Source: an uncultured Blautia sp.
GTDB taxonomy: Bacteria; Bacillota; Clostridia; Lachnospirales; Lachnospiraceae
DNA: 64,000 nucleotides
Direction: 5' to 3'
Assembly (NCBI GenBank): GCA_934378195.1
Contig: CAKRPO010000003.1
Location: 54,398-118,397, forward strand
Shown: positions 35,196-44,391 of the stretch, piece by piece
Layout of the letters: each line of letters begins with the position of its first letter
How positions within the stretch are numbered: position 1 is the first letter of the stretch
Program-made: the position numbers and the translations under genes
The notes under the pieces: model-generated
The model's database searches: none
Seen by the model: only the letters and a program-made list of their open reading frames with translations
What the model was told of the DNA's origin: nothing

Positions 35196-36686
35196 ATGTA
35201 TATAGGACTTGATATTGGAACATCCGGATCAAAGGCAGATTTGATCGACAAGCACGGAACGGTTCTGGGATCTGGTCAGGTGAGTTATAGTTTTTCAAAA
35301 ACGGCTGGCGGGTATCGCGAGCTGGATGCCCAGGCTGTCTGGGAAGCAGCGGTAAAGTGTCTGTATGAGGCAGCTTCCGGGCAGCACGTAGAAAGTATAA
35401 CGGTTTCTGCACTCGGTGAAGCGATTGTTCCGATTGACCGGGAAGGAAGACCTGTCGGACCTGGAATTACCGGAACGGATATCCGTGGAGCAGAAGAATT
35501 AAAAGAAATAGAAGAGGCCTTTGGCATCAGAGTACTGACAGATATTACAGGTCTCAACATGAGTACCCTTTATTCTGCTAACAAGATTCTCTGGCTGAAG
35601 AAACATCAGCCGGAGATCTATCATAAGGCTTATAAGATTCTGACATTCCAGGATTATATCATTTACCGTCTCTGCCATGAAGCGGTAATTGATTATTCCA
35701 TGGCATCACGGACGCTTTTGTTTGATATTAATAAGAAAGACTGGTCCGATGAACTTCTTTCGTGGAGCGGAATCAACAGAGAGAAGCTTGCCTGTCCTGC
35801 TCCGGCAGGCAGTGAAGCCGGAACTCTGGAAGGCAGTCTTGCAGAGAAATTAAACCTCCCAAAATCTGTAAAGATTGTTACCGGTACACATGATCACATC
35901 TGTAATACAATTGGAAGTGGTGTATGTGAAGCCGGAACCTGTTCTAACACAGTCGGTACGACAGAAGGGCTGACAGCAGTCCTTGAACGCTCCGCATTAT
36001 CATCCGAGAGCATTGAAAATTATCAGATTGCATGTGAGCCGTTTGCGGTCGAGGGACTTTATAATACGGTTGCATGGAACAATACATCTGGTGTCCTGCT
36101 CAAATGGTTTGTCAATCAGATGGTACAGGAAGAGAAACCTGAAGATATCATTTCCACATTTGCAAAGATGAATGCAAAGATGAGCACAGAACCTACAGAT
36201 CTGTTTGTGCTTCCACACTTTTCCGGAGCTGCAACTCCTTATATGGACAGTGAATCACGGGGTGCTGTTTTGGGTCTGACTCTTGATACGAAGAGAGAAG
36301 ACATTTACAAGGCACTCATGGAAGGCGCAAATTATGAGCTGGCAGTGATTCTGGACGATCTTCAGCACGCAGGCTTGCAGCTGCGCAAGATCGTTGCAAG
36401 CGGAGGTGCGATATCTCCGGAGCTCTTGCAGATCAAAGCAGATATCCTTGGCGTTCCGGTCTATACAGTAAAAAATCGTCAGACAGGTACACTTGGAGGT
36501 GCTATTCTGGGAGCCGTTGTATCAGGTGAATATGCTTCTATAAAAGAAGGGATTCAGGCAATGGTAACAGAAAATCAGGTTTATGAACCGGATGTCAGAA
36601 GAAACCGGATTTATCGTGAGAAATTTGAGATTTATAAGCAGATCTATCCGTCAATAGCGGAGATCAGCCACAATATAACAAAATAA
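35196..36686 (+). CDS. FGGY carbohydrate kinase A (xylulokinase-like)
   Basis: 496 residues. The ATPase fold begins MYIGLDIGTSGSKADLID; the catalytic Asp is in VTGTHDHICNTIGSG (about 230-245), and KIVASGGAISPELLQIKADI carries the FGGY C-terminal signature. It should phosphorylate a ketose or polyol from ATP before aldolase cleavage. It is 3 bp downstream of aldolase A, in the same operon. Substrate specificity cannot be assigned between xylulokinase, fuculokinase and similar types. Confidence 0.85.
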   Translation: MYIGLDIGTSGSKADLIDKHGTVLGSGQVSYSFSKTAGGYRELDAQAVWEAAVKCLYEAASGQHVESITVSALGEAIVPIDREGRPVGPGITGTDIRGAEELKEIEEAFGIRVLTDITGLNMSTLYSANKILWLKKHQPEIYHKAYKILTFQDYIIYRLCHEAVIDYSMASRTLLFDINKKDWSDELLSWSGINREKLACPAPAGSEAGTLEGSLAEKLNLPKSVKIVTGTHDHICNTIGSGVCEAGTCSNTVGTTEGLTAVLERSALSSESIENYQIACEPFAVEGLYNTVAWNNTSGVLLKWFVNQMVQEEKPEDIISTFAKMNAKMSTEPTDLFVLPHFSGAATPYMDSESRGAVLGLTLDTKREDIYKALMEGANYELAVILDDLQHAGLQLRKIVASGGAISPELLQIKADILGVPVYTVKNRQTGTLGGAILGAVVSGEYASIKEGIQAMVTENQVYEPDVRRNRIYREKFEIYKQIYPSIAEISHNITK

Positions 36687-36719
36687 AAAATAATATTTTT
36701 TTCAGGAGGAACAGAGATT

Positions 36720-37571
36720 ATGAGTTTTGTAAGCGGTATTGAACTGATTAAAATGGCAGAAAAAGCAAACACATCTGTTATTGCATTTAACTGTCTGGAT
36801 TACAACATGGTAGCTTCTGTTATCGCAGCAGCAGAAAGAGTAAAAAAACCGGCAATGATTATGCTTTTGCCGGAACATGCAACAAAGAATAAAGTTACAA
36901 CTTTTGAAGCTTTTGGAGCAATGGTAAAAGCAATGGCAGAAAAAGCTACTGTTCCGATTGCCTTACATTTGGATCATTGTTATGACGAAGAAGAAATCAA
37001 GAGAGCTATCGACGCAGGATTTACATCAGTAATGTATGATGCATCCCAGTACGATCTGGACGAGAACATCCGCAGAACAAAAGCTGTTGTGTGGTATGCC
37101 CACTCCAAAGGCGTTATGGTAGAAGCAGAGCTTGGAAGCGTTGGTCTTGCAAAGAATAATGACAACGAAAAAGCAGATTTTTATACAAAACCAGAGGCAG
37201 TTAAGAAATTTACAGAAGCAACAGGTGTAGATGCACTGGCAATCGCAATCGGAAATGCTCATGGAGATTATCCTTTCCCGCCAAAACTTGATCTTCAGCG
37301 TCTTGATGAGATCAATGCGATCACAGATGTTCCGCTTGTTCTTCATGGTGGAAGTGGTATTCCGGAAGATCAGCTGGCAGAGGCTTTCAGCCGTGGAATC
37401 AATAAATTTAACTATGGTACAGATACTATGCATTGCTACAATGATGCAGTTCTTGCTTATCACAAAGCATGTGAGCCGGCAGGCAGCAACGATATGATCG
37501 GTGAAGCAGAGTATGTACAGAAAGAAATCACAGATTTCCTTGCTAAGAAACTGGATCTTGTTAAATTATAA
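36720..37571 (+). CDS. Class II aldolase B (ketose-bisphosphate aldolase)
   Basis: 283 residues. Zinc ligands lie in LHLDHCYDEEEI, AIGNAHGDYPFPP and LHGGSGIPEDQ; EAELGSVG is the conserved middle strand. Unlike aldolase A, it keeps the canonical HGGSGIP motif. The two share family but only moderate sequence identity, so they probably act on different ketose phosphates. AGGAGG precedes ATG 36720. A hairpin follows before the PfkB gene. Confidence 0.88.
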   Translation: MSFVSGIELIKMAEKANTSVIAFNCLDYNMVASVIAAAERVKKPAMIMLLPEHATKNKVTTFEAFGAMVKAMAEKATVPIALHLDHCYDEEEIKRAIDAGFTSVMYDASQYDLDENIRRTKAVVWYAHSKGVMVEAELGSVGLAKNNDNEKADFYTKPEAVKKFTEATGVDALAIAIGNAHGDYPFPPKLDLQRLDEINAITDVPLVLHGGSGIPEDQLAEAFSRGINKFNYGTDTMHCYNDAVLAYHKACEPAGSNDMIGEAEYVQKEITDFLAKKLDLVKL

Positions 37572-37589
37572 TAAGCATATATAGACTGA

Positions 37590-37616
37590 GTTGCTGTGAA
37601 CGAAGTAAACAGTAAT
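37590..37616. repeat. Short palindromic (REP-like) element, copy 1
   Basis: GTTGCTGT, then GAACGAAGTAA, then ACAGTAAT: a hairpin with G-U pairs. A similar element lies at 46686-46711. Confidence 0.5.
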
Positions 37617-37634
37617 GAATTGAGTTTTAAAATG

Positions 37635-37669
37635 AAAAGAGTGCGTACCGATTTTTTGGTACGCACTTT
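37635..37669 (+). terminator. Intercistronic terminator-like hairpin
   Basis: GTGCGTACC / GGTACGCAC stem with a T-rich loop, flanked by AAAGA and TTTCT. It lies 30 bp before the PfkB gene. Confidence 0.5.
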
Positions 37670-37697
37670 CTGTAAAGCTGGATAATGGGGTAAAACT

Positions 37698-38663
37698 ATG
37701 GACAAAAAATATGATGTAATATGTATTGGGCAGGCGGTTCAGGACATTTTGACTACAAATGTACCAAAAGACGCTTTTATGCGGGATACCAATACCGTTA
37801 AAGCAGATTCTCTGACGATCACTACTGGTGGAGATGCTGTAAATGAAGCAATTGTTCTTTCAAGACTTGGAAACAAATCGTCGGTAGTTGTCCGTCTGGA
37901 TAAGAGAAATATCGGAGATATGATCTATCGGGACCTGCAGGATGAGAATGTAGATGTATCACTGGTTGCCAGAAAGGATGACTGTGAGAACTTTACCTCT
38001 ATGATCTTTATCCATCCTGATGGAGATCATGACTTTATCGTTGGACCAGGTAAGGATTATACCCTGGCTCGCAGTGATGTGGATTTCAGTGTATTTACAC
38101 AGACCAGAGCTGTATCGGCAGCCAGTCTGTTTACCTTGGGTGAACTGGATACAAATGGTATTGCGGAAATCTTTCAGATTGCACAGGAAGCAGGTGCCTG
38201 TACTTTTGCGGATGCGAATTTTGACCTGGATGGAATCGGACCGGATGCGATAAAGAACATTTATCCGCATACAGATTATCTGATTCCGAGTCTGGATGAA
38301 GCTGTCTATATGACAGGAAAGAAAGATCCGGATGAGATCGCAGACTGGTTTCTGGCACATGGTGTGAAGAATGTCATGCTGAAACTTGGTGGAGAAGGCT
38401 GTTTCTTCAAGAACAAGGAAGAACGTTTCTTTATGGACCCATATGAGGTTACACCAATCGATACAACCGGCTGTGGAGATAATTTCGCAGCTTCCTTTAT
38501 TCACGGTATTCTGAAGGGCATGTCACATAAAGAATGTGCAGAGTTCGCATGTGGAGCAGGCGGATTAAATTCCCAGGCTATTGGTGCGCATATGCATATT
38601 CGTTCTGAAGAGCAGATCAGAGACTTTATGGCAAAGACTGCAAAGCGCAGAATAGAAAGATAA
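37698..38663 (+). CDS. PfkB family carbohydrate kinase
   Basis: 321 residues. N-terminal signature TGGDAVNEAIVLSRLGNKSS (about 40-59) and C-terminal DTTGCGDNFAASFIHG with the catalytic Asp in GCGD. Family members phosphorylate fructose, tagatose-6-phosphate, 2-keto-3-deoxygluconate, ribose and others. In this operon it could add the second phosphate before a bisphosphate aldolase. Start ATG 37698 has only a weak GGGG site. The next kinase gene follows by 33 bp. Confidence 0.87.
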   Translation: MDKKYDVICIGQAVQDILTTNVPKDAFMRDTNTVKADSLTITTGGDAVNEAIVLSRLGNKSSVVVRLDKRNIGDMIYRDLQDENVDVSLVARKDDCENFTSMIFIHPDGDHDFIVGPGKDYTLARSDVDFSVFTQTRAVSAASLFTLGELDTNGIAEIFQIAQEAGACTFADANFDLDGIGPDAIKNIYPHTDYLIPSLDEAVYMTGKKDPDEIADWFLAHGVKNVMLKLGGEGCFFKNKEERFFMDPYEVTPIDTTGCGDNFAASFIHGILKGMSHKECAEFACGAGGLNSQAIGAHMHIRSEEQIRDFMAKTAKRRIER

Positions 38664-38696
38664 AAATAGTTATCGGTGCAGACAGGAGGGACAAAA

Positions 38697-40211
38697 GTGG
38701 AAAGGACAGCAGGTTATATTGGTCTGGATGTAGGTTCTTCGGGATGCAAAGCAGCCGTTCTTGATCAGAAGGGGAATATTCTTACCGAAAAGAGAAGAGA
38801 ATACAGCTTTGAATATCCGGCAAAGGGAAGAGTAGAACTGAATCCGGTAACGGTATGGAATTGTGTAAAAGAAGTTCTGGCAGATATTGCACAGGAAAAT
38901 TGTGACTGTGAGCTTCGTATGATAGCTGTTTCCTCGATTGGCGAGTCAATGGTCATGGTAGATGAAGCGGATAACGTTTTGTACAATGGTATCATGTATT
39001 TGGATGAACGTGGCCCTGAAACAGTGCGCCAGGTGGATGAATGCATTGGAACCGATGAGATGCATCGGATCACCGGTCTGCCGCCAAGAATGTTTTACAG
39101 CCTGAACAGGCTTTTGTGGATGCAGAAACATGAGCCGCAGATTCTCGAAAAAACAGCACATTATTTTTTATTTGAGGATTATATTACTTTTATGCTTTCC
39201 GGACAGAAGATGGTTTCTCAGTCTACAGCATCCAAAACATGGATGATGGATGTAAAGAAACTGGAGTGGTCCGAAAAGATTGGAAATACTTTCCATGTTC
39301 CGCTGGAATGCTTCTCGAAGATTGTGCAGATTGGTACGCTTGCCGGAAATATCAGACCGGAGCTTGCGAAAGAAACCGGGCTTCCTGAAACTGTACAGGT
39401 GGTTGTAGGGTGTCATGATCAGTGTGCGGCCACATTAGGTGCTGGATGTACAGTGGGAGGCGATGTGGCAGCAGGAGAGGGCTCTACAGAGAGCTTGAAT
39501 CTGGTTGTGGATCAGGACAGACTGACGGACGATTTCTGGAATCTGGATGTCTGTCTGGAACCGTATATTGTCCCGGGAACTTATATGGTTCCGGTTGGAC
39601 AGCATACGCATGGAACCAGTCTGAGATGGTTCGCCAATCAGTTTGCCAGAGATCTGAAGAGTGTACAGACATCGTCAAAGAGTGTGTATGATATGCTGAA
39701 TGAAATCTGTGCAGAGGATGCCGGAGAAGTCTTTTTCCTGCCGTACCTGACCAGAGCAAATCTTATGGATGCAGAGAACCGCTCCCTTGGAGTGTTCCTT
39801 GGAATGGAAGTTGGTACGACCAGAGAGATCCTTTATCGGGCACTGCTGGAAGGTGTAAGCTTTGAGACTCGCTTCTGTCTTGAAATCATGAAGTCATCAA
39901 ACCTGCCGGTTGAGAGACTGGTAGCAGCTGGCGGATGCTCCAAATCCGATCTCTTTATGCAGCTGAAAGCAGATATTCTGGGATGTGATGTTTCTATCCT
40001 GAAAAATACGGATGCAGGAATCTCTGCACTGGCAATGATCTGTGCGGTAGCAGATGGGGTATACAGCAGTTATAAAGAAGCGGCAGAGCAGTTTATCAGC
40101 ATCTCAAAGAAACATTACACGAGAGACGGGCAGCATGCTGTTTATGACGAAAAATACAAGAAATATAAGATGATACGCGAAACTATGAAACAGCTTTATA
40201 CACAGATATAA
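38697..40211 (+). CDS. FGGY carbohydrate kinase B
   Basis: 504 residues from GTG 38697, with AGGAGGG 7 bp upstream; an earlier in-frame GTG at 38676 overlaps the site itself. The ATPase fold opens GYIGLDVGSSGCKAAVLDQ, the catalytic Asp is in VVGCHDQCAATLGAG, and VAAGGCSKSDLFMQLKADI is the C-terminal signature. It is the last gene before a strong terminator. It differs from kinase A, so the operon has two FGGY kinases. Confidence 0.85.
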   Translation: MERTAGYIGLDVGSSGCKAAVLDQKGNILTEKRREYSFEYPAKGRVELNPVTVWNCVKEVLADIAQENCDCELRMIAVSSIGESMVMVDEADNVLYNGIMYLDERGPETVRQVDECIGTDEMHRITGLPPRMFYSLNRLLWMQKHEPQILEKTAHYFLFEDYITFMLSGQKMVSQSTASKTWMMDVKKLEWSEKIGNTFHVPLECFSKIVQIGTLAGNIRPELAKETGLPETVQVVVGCHDQCAATLGAGCTVGGDVAAGEGSTESLNLVVDQDRLTDDFWNLDVCLEPYIVPGTYMVPVGQHTHGTSLRWFANQFARDLKSVQTSSKSVYDMLNEICAEDAGEVFFLPYLTRANLMDAENRSLGVFLGMEVGTTREILYRALLEGVSFETRFCLEIMKSSNLPVERLVAAGGCSKSDLFMQLKADILGCDVSILKNTDAGISALAMICAVADGVYSSYKEAAEQFISISKKHYTRDGQHAVYDEKYKKYKMIRETMKQLYTQI

Positions 40212-40215
40212 AGAG

Positions 40216-40273
40216 AAACAGCCATAGCCTCCGGAGATATCTGTGGATTCCCGGAACAGCTATGGCTGTTTTT
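40216..40273. terminator. Bidirectional terminator at the end of the RpiR-linked operon
   Basis: AAACAGCCATAGC (40216-40228) pairs with GCTATGGCTGTTT (40259-40271), then TT, with an inner CCGG/CCGG pair. The iclR gene converges from the right. Confidence 0.85.
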
Positions 40274-40295
40274 GAATATGTGTGTAACAGAAAAC

Positions 40296-41066
40296 TTACT
40301 GGATGAGATTTTGGGTTATTCTGGAAGAAGCTTCACGCAGGACAGAGAGCATATGTTGAAACATGTCTTCTTTCTGATATGCCTGAATAGAGCCGGTGAT
40401 TCCGAGAGAGCCGATACAGTTTTTGACATTATCATAGATTGGAACGGCCAGACAGCCGATTCCAACTGCAAATTCTTCGTTGTCAAATCCGTACCCCTGC
40501 TCATGACTTTTGCGGACTTCTTCCATAAAGACGGTTTTATCTGTGATCGTGTTGCCGGTCAGTCTGCGAAAATCACAGGCATTGATTGCATTCGTACGTT
40601 CTTCTTCCGGTAACAGAGGAAGTGTGATTTTGGCAGAAGCACTTGTGTTGATCGAGACCGGCTCATAAAGAGGAGCAGTGACGCTCAAAGGTGCAGATGA
40701 AAATGCCTGGTCGATATAGATCAGAACTCCGTTCTTCCAGATACCGAGCTGAACGGTCTGGCCCAGCTGGGAGGCAAGAGAGAGCATGACTGGTTTGGCT
40801 GCCAGATGCAGAGAGGAATTACGCTCATAAGAAGAGGCAATACTCATAAATTTGGAACCCAGGCTATAAGTCATGTGTGCGCCGGAATTCTCCGAAACGT
40901 ATCCGCGGGAAACCAGATTCTTGATAAGGCGGAAGGCAGAAGCGGACGGGATACTGAGATCTGTCGTGATCTGCTTGAGGGTGACTGGCTCGCTGTGAGC
41001 TGCAATGTATTCGATGATGTTCAGAGCACGTTCCAGAGCTGGAACAACTGAGTTTTGTACATTCAT
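40296..41066 (-). CDS. IclR family transcriptional regulator
   Basis: 256 residues from ATG 41066 with GGGAGG upstream; an ATG at 41108 in frame has none. The N-terminal winged helix (about 8-70) includes LERALNIIEYIAAHSEPVTL and SASAFRLIKNLVSRGYV. The IclR effector domain (about 85-250) includes TVQLGIWKNGVLIYID and CLAVPIYDNVKNCIGSLGI. It is divergent from the isomerase-DhaKL-RpiB operon and probably controls it through palindromes at 41174-41210. Confidence 0.88.
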   Translation of the reverse strand: MNVQNSVVPALERALNIIEYIAAHSEPVTLKQITTDLSIPSASAFRLIKNLVSRGYVSENSGAHMTYSLGSKFMSIASSYERNSSLHLAAKPVMLSLASQLGQTVQLGIWKNGVLIYIDQAFSSAPLSVTAPLYEPVSINTSASAKITLPLLPEEERTNAINACDFRRLTGNTITDKTVFMEEVRKSHEQGYGFDNEEFAVGIGCLAVPIYDNVKNCIGSLGITGSIQAYQKEDMFQHMLSVLREASSRITQNLIQ

Positions 41067-41135
41067 GATAAAATCCTCCCGTTGTAAGTTTTTGATATTT
41101 TTTTCCAATTATAAGCGATTTCATTTGTCCTTATA

Positions 41136-41164
41136 TTGACATTATACAGTTTTTATGATAATAT
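41136..41164 (+). promoter_or_regulatory. Promoter of the isomerase-dhaKL-rpiB operon
   Basis: TTGACA (41136-41141) and TAATAT (41159-41164), spacer 17 bp. Confidence 0.8.
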
Positions 41165-41173
41165 TCAAGTAGA

Positions 41174-41210
41174 ATTTCATATATGATATAAATATTTCAT
41201 ATATGAAATA
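41174..41210. promoter_or_regulatory. Tandem palindromes, putative IclR operator
   Basis: TATTTCATATATGAAATA (41193-41210) is a perfect 18-bp palindrome; ATTTCATATATGATAT (41174-41189) is a near copy 19 bp upstream. Both lie just downstream of the -10 box, a repressing position. Confidence 0.75.
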
Positions 41211-41248
41211 GAATCGGAGAAGGAATTTAAGATTAAGGAGGAACAAAA

Positions 41249-42670
41249 ATGAGAAAACCAGTACTTGGAATTTTAGGATTTTCAGATGGAGACAAAGCAG
41301 CACATGAGATGCTGAAGCCAATCGTTCAGGCTCAGGTAGATGCGATCGCAGAAGCATTAAAGAAAGACGGACGTGTTGAAGTCGTAGTTGCAGAGGATAT
41401 CGTACATAGTGATAAGACAGCAAAGAGCTATGCAGAAGACTTAAAGGCAAAAGGGGTTGATGCCACAGTATTTGCATATGGCGTATTTGCGTTCCCTGTA
41501 TTCAGTGTTATTGCAGCAAGATATGGCAAAGGACCTTTCCTTCTTGCAGCACCATTCAATCCTGACTGGCCGGGTATGGTTTCCATGCTTGCAGCAGGCG
41601 GCGGTCTGGATCATGAAGGAATCGAGCACTTCCGTGTAGCAGGTGATGTTAATGAGAAAGAAGTACTTGAGAAGATTGTTACCTTTGCAAAATGTGCAAA
41701 GGTTGTAAGTGGACTGAGCGGACAGAAATACGGCCTGATCGGTGGACGAAGCCTTGGAATGTACAGCACAACTGTTTCCATGCAGGACTGGCAGGAAAAA
41801 TTTGGCGTAGATGTAGAGCATATCGATCAGCTTGAGATCGTTCGTAAAGCAGAAGAAGTTGATGAAGCTCAGGTTGAAAAAGCATATAAATGGCTGACAG
41901 ACAATGTTGGTAAGATTGAATTTAACGGAACATCCTTTACACCGGAGAAACTCAAAACTCAGATCCGTCATTATGAAGCAACAAAGAAGATTATCGAAGA
42001 GAACGAACTGGATTTCATTGGTGTGAAATGTCATTATGAAATGAGTGCGCATTACTGTACACAGTGTCTGAGTGCGGCATTCCTGAATGATCCATATGAC
42101 TGGGACGGAGCAAAAGAGCCTTTTGTCTGTGCATGTGAAGCTGACTCTGATGCAGCTCTTACAATGCAGATCCTCAATCTGCTGACAGGTGATCCGGCAA
42201 TCTTCATGGATGTACGTCACTGGGATCAGGAAAATGGTGTTATGGAGTTCTGTAACTGTGGCTCACAGTCCACATGGTATGCAGCAGCAAGCGATGATTT
42301 CAAAGAAAACCTTGCCAAAGTTACTCTTTATCCGGCACTTGACCTCTATCCGGGCGGCGGATGTCATGTAAATCTGCAGACAAAACCTGGCAAAGCGACT
42401 ATTGCAAGACTTTGCAGAAGAAAACGTGGCAACGAAGAAAGATATTACATGACCATCATTCCATGCGAATTTGTGGAACTTCCAAAAGAAAGAGAAAAAC
42501 TTACAACTATGGAATGGCCGCATGTATTTGCCAAACTTCCATTTGATCATAATATCTTCCTTGATCGTTTTGGTGCAAACCACTGTCATGCAGTTTATGG
42601 CGATCATGTAGATGAACTGAAGATGATCTGTAAGATGCTTGATGTAGACGTAGAGATGTATAACGAGTAA
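41249..42670 (+). CDS. Sugar isomerase of the L-fucose/L-arabinose isomerase family
   Basis: 473 residues, soluble. The N-terminal half has LGILGFSD and FAYGVFAFPVFSVIAAR. The C-terminal half has probable metal ligands in CACEADSDAALTMQIL (Glu), MDVRHWDQ (Asp) and HCHAVYGDH (His), arranged as in fucose isomerase. The family interconverts aldoses and ketoses with Mn2+. It leads an operon with DhaK, DhaL and RpiB homologues, so its ketose product is probably phosphorylated by DhaK/DhaL. The natural aldose is unknown. Confidence 0.8.
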   Translation: MRKPVLGILGFSDGDKAAHEMLKPIVQAQVDAIAEALKKDGRVEVVVAEDIVHSDKTAKSYAEDLKAKGVDATVFAYGVFAFPVFSVIAARYGKGPFLLAAPFNPDWPGMVSMLAAGGGLDHEGIEHFRVAGDVNEKEVLEKIVTFAKCAKVVSGLSGQKYGLIGGRSLGMYSTTVSMQDWQEKFGVDVEHIDQLEIVRKAEEVDEAQVEKAYKWLTDNVGKIEFNGTSFTPEKLKTQIRHYEATKKIIEENELDFIGVKCHYEMSAHYCTQCLSAAFLNDPYDWDGAKEPFVCACEADSDAALTMQILNLLTGDPAIFMDVRHWDQENGVMEFCNCGSQSTWYAAASDDFKENLAKVTLYPALDLYPGGGCHVNLQTKPGKATIARLCRRKRGNEERYYMTIIPCEFVELPKEREKLTTMEWPHVFAKLPFDHNIFLDRFGANHCHAVYGDHVDELKMICKMLDVDVEMYNE

Positions 42671-42674
42671 TTCG

Positions 42675-42694
42675 TTTCTGTTCACAGTAACAGT
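42675..42694. repeat. Short hairpin element, possible weak third copy
   Basis: CTGTT-CACAGT-AACAG between the isomerase and dhaK genes. Its sequence partly matches the elements at 37590 and 46686, but the similarity is limited. Confidence 0.3.
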
Positions 42695-42721
42695 AATTCA
42701 GTCAATTTGGAGGATGAGACC

Positions 42722-43717
42722 ATGCAGAGAATAATGAATGATCCAGATAATATTGTTGATGAGATGTTAGAAGGATTTTTAAAAGTCCATGCAGATATCG
42801 TTGAAACAACTGAGAACCCGAGAGTTGTAAAAGCTAAAAATATTCCGGAAGGTAAAGTTGGTGTTGTAACAGGCGGTGGATCCGGACACAAACCGGCATT
42901 TATCGGATATGTCGGAGAGAATATGTGTGACGCAGCAGCCGTTGGAGAGATCTGTTCTTCTCCTACAGCAGCCGCATTCCTGGATGCTTTTAAGGCAACT
43001 GATCAGGGCAAAGGTGTAGCGTGCCTCTACGGAAATTATTCAGGCGACAACATGAACGTAAAGATGGCTGTAAAGATGGCAAAGAGAGCCGGAATCACAG
43101 TTAAAACAGTTGTGGCAAATGATGACGTTGCATCTGCTCCGAAGGATCAGAGAGAAAAGAGACGAGGCGTAGCCGGAGAAATCCTGATGTGGAAAGCCGG
43201 TGGCGCAAAGGCTGCGAAAGGCGGAACTCTGGATGAAGTCATCGAAGCAGCACAGAAAGCAATTGACAATACACGAAGCGTTGGAATTGGACTTACCCCA
43301 TGTACTCTTCCGGCAGTTGGACATCCAAATTTCGAGATCAAAGAAGGAACCATGGAAGTTGGTATCGGACATCATGGTGAACCTGGAATCGAAGTATGTG
43401 AACTGGAAGATGCACAGCACATGGCACAGCGTATGGTAGATATCGTTCTTCCGGATTATCCATTCGTAGAAGGGGACGAAGTAGTTGTTCTTGTTTCGGG
43501 GCTGGGTGCTACACCGGTTATGGAGCTGTATGTACTGTATAATGAGATTGAGAAACTGATCAGTGCAAAAGGTATCAAGATCCACAAATCTTATGTAGGA
43601 AACTATTTCACATCTCTGGATATGATGGGCGCTACTCTGACCGTCATGAAACTGGATGATGAGCTGAAAGAGCTGATCGACATGCCGGTAAATACTATGG
43701 GAATGTGCCAGAAATAA
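42722..43717 (+). CDS. dhaK: DhaK-like dihydroxyacetone/ketose kinase subunit
   Basis: 331 residues from ATG 42722 after GGAGG; an in-frame TTG at 42707 overlaps the site. GGGSGHKPAFIGYVG (about 50-64) binds the substrate backbone, and the His that covalently binds the ketone is in GIGHHGEPGIEVCE. LVSGLGATPVMELY is also typical. The DAK1 domain holds a short ketose while DhaL supplies the phosphate. Besides dihydroxyacetone, this family includes erythrulose kinases, which would fit the RpiB homologue two genes on. No DhaM is nearby. Confidence 0.85.
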   Translation: MQRIMNDPDNIVDEMLEGFLKVHADIVETTENPRVVKAKNIPEGKVGVVTGGGSGHKPAFIGYVGENMCDAAAVGEICSSPTAAAFLDAFKATDQGKGVACLYGNYSGDNMNVKMAVKMAKRAGITVKTVVANDDVASAPKDQREKRRGVAGEILMWKAGGAKAAKGGTLDEVIEAAQKAIDNTRSVGIGLTPCTLPAVGHPNFEIKEGTMEVGIGHHGEPGIEVCELEDAQHMAQRMVDIVLPDYPFVEGDEVVVLVSGLGATPVMELYVLYNEIEKLISAKGIKIHKSYVGNYFTSLDMMGATLTVMKLDDELKELIDMPVNTMGMCQK

Positions 43718-43734
43718 TGGGAGGTTCGAAAGAA

Positions 43735-44376
43735 ATGAGTACATTTAAGAATGCAAAGGGTAATCCTGTTTTAATGAAAATGGTGAATGCAATTCACGAA
43801 AATAAAGATTATCTGGGAGAAGTTGATGGTCTGATCGGCGATGGCGACCATGGAATGAACATGAATAAGGGATTTATGTTATTCGGCAAGCAGTATGGAG
43901 AAGAATCCTTTACTTTTGCTGAAGGACTGAGCAATCTTGGAAATATCCTTTTTTCACAGATCGGTGGTTCCATGGGACCAATTTATGGAACGATCTTTAT
44001 GGACAGTGCAGATGAAGGAATGGATCTTGAAGAGATCACAGTCAAAGATCTTGCCAATATGCTTGCAACAGGTCTGGCAGGACTTCAGGAGATCGTAGAA
44101 GCACAGGTTGGAGACAAGACACTGGTAGATACTTTATCTCCGGCAGTAGATTCTCTCAAAGAATCAGCGGAAGCTGGTACAGATTTCCCGGAAGCACTGG
44201 AAAAGATGAAAGCAGCAGCCAAAAAGGGTATGGAATCCACAAAAGATATGGTTGCTAAATTTGGACGTTCCAGTCGTCTTGGTGAGAGATCCAGAGGTGT
44301 TCTGGATGCAGGAAGTGTTTCCTGTTGTATCATTCTCACAGCAATGGCTGACGGAATTGCAGAGAACTTAGACTAA
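43735..44376 (+). CDS. dhaL: DhaL-like kinase subunit
   Basis: 213 residues from ATG 43735 after GGGAGG. The nucleotide/Mg2+ site is intact: GLIGDGDHGMNMNKGF (about 31-46), GGSMGPIYGT, GDKTLVDTL and SSRLGERSRGVLDAGS. In PTS-type systems DhaL carries ADP that DhaM rephosphorylates; no DhaM, HPr or EI gene is seen, so this one may use ATP directly or a distant DhaM. Confidence 0.88.
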   Translation: MSTFKNAKGNPVLMKMVNAIHENKDYLGEVDGLIGDGDHGMNMNKGFMLFGKQYGEESFTFAEGLSNLGNILFSQIGGSMGPIYGTIFMDSADEGMDLEEITVKDLANMLATGLAGLQEIVEAQVGDKTLVDTLSPAVDSLKESAEAGTDFPEALEKMKAAAKKGMESTKDMVAKFGRSSRLGERSRGVLDAGSVSCCIILTAMADGIAENLD

Positions 44377-44391
44377 CGGGAGGGAATGAAA

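Noticed and set aside
41441..42220. 259-residue minus-strand frame opposite the isomerase gene
   Set aside because: Composition is Cys/Phe-rich with no known motif; the isomerase is well supported.
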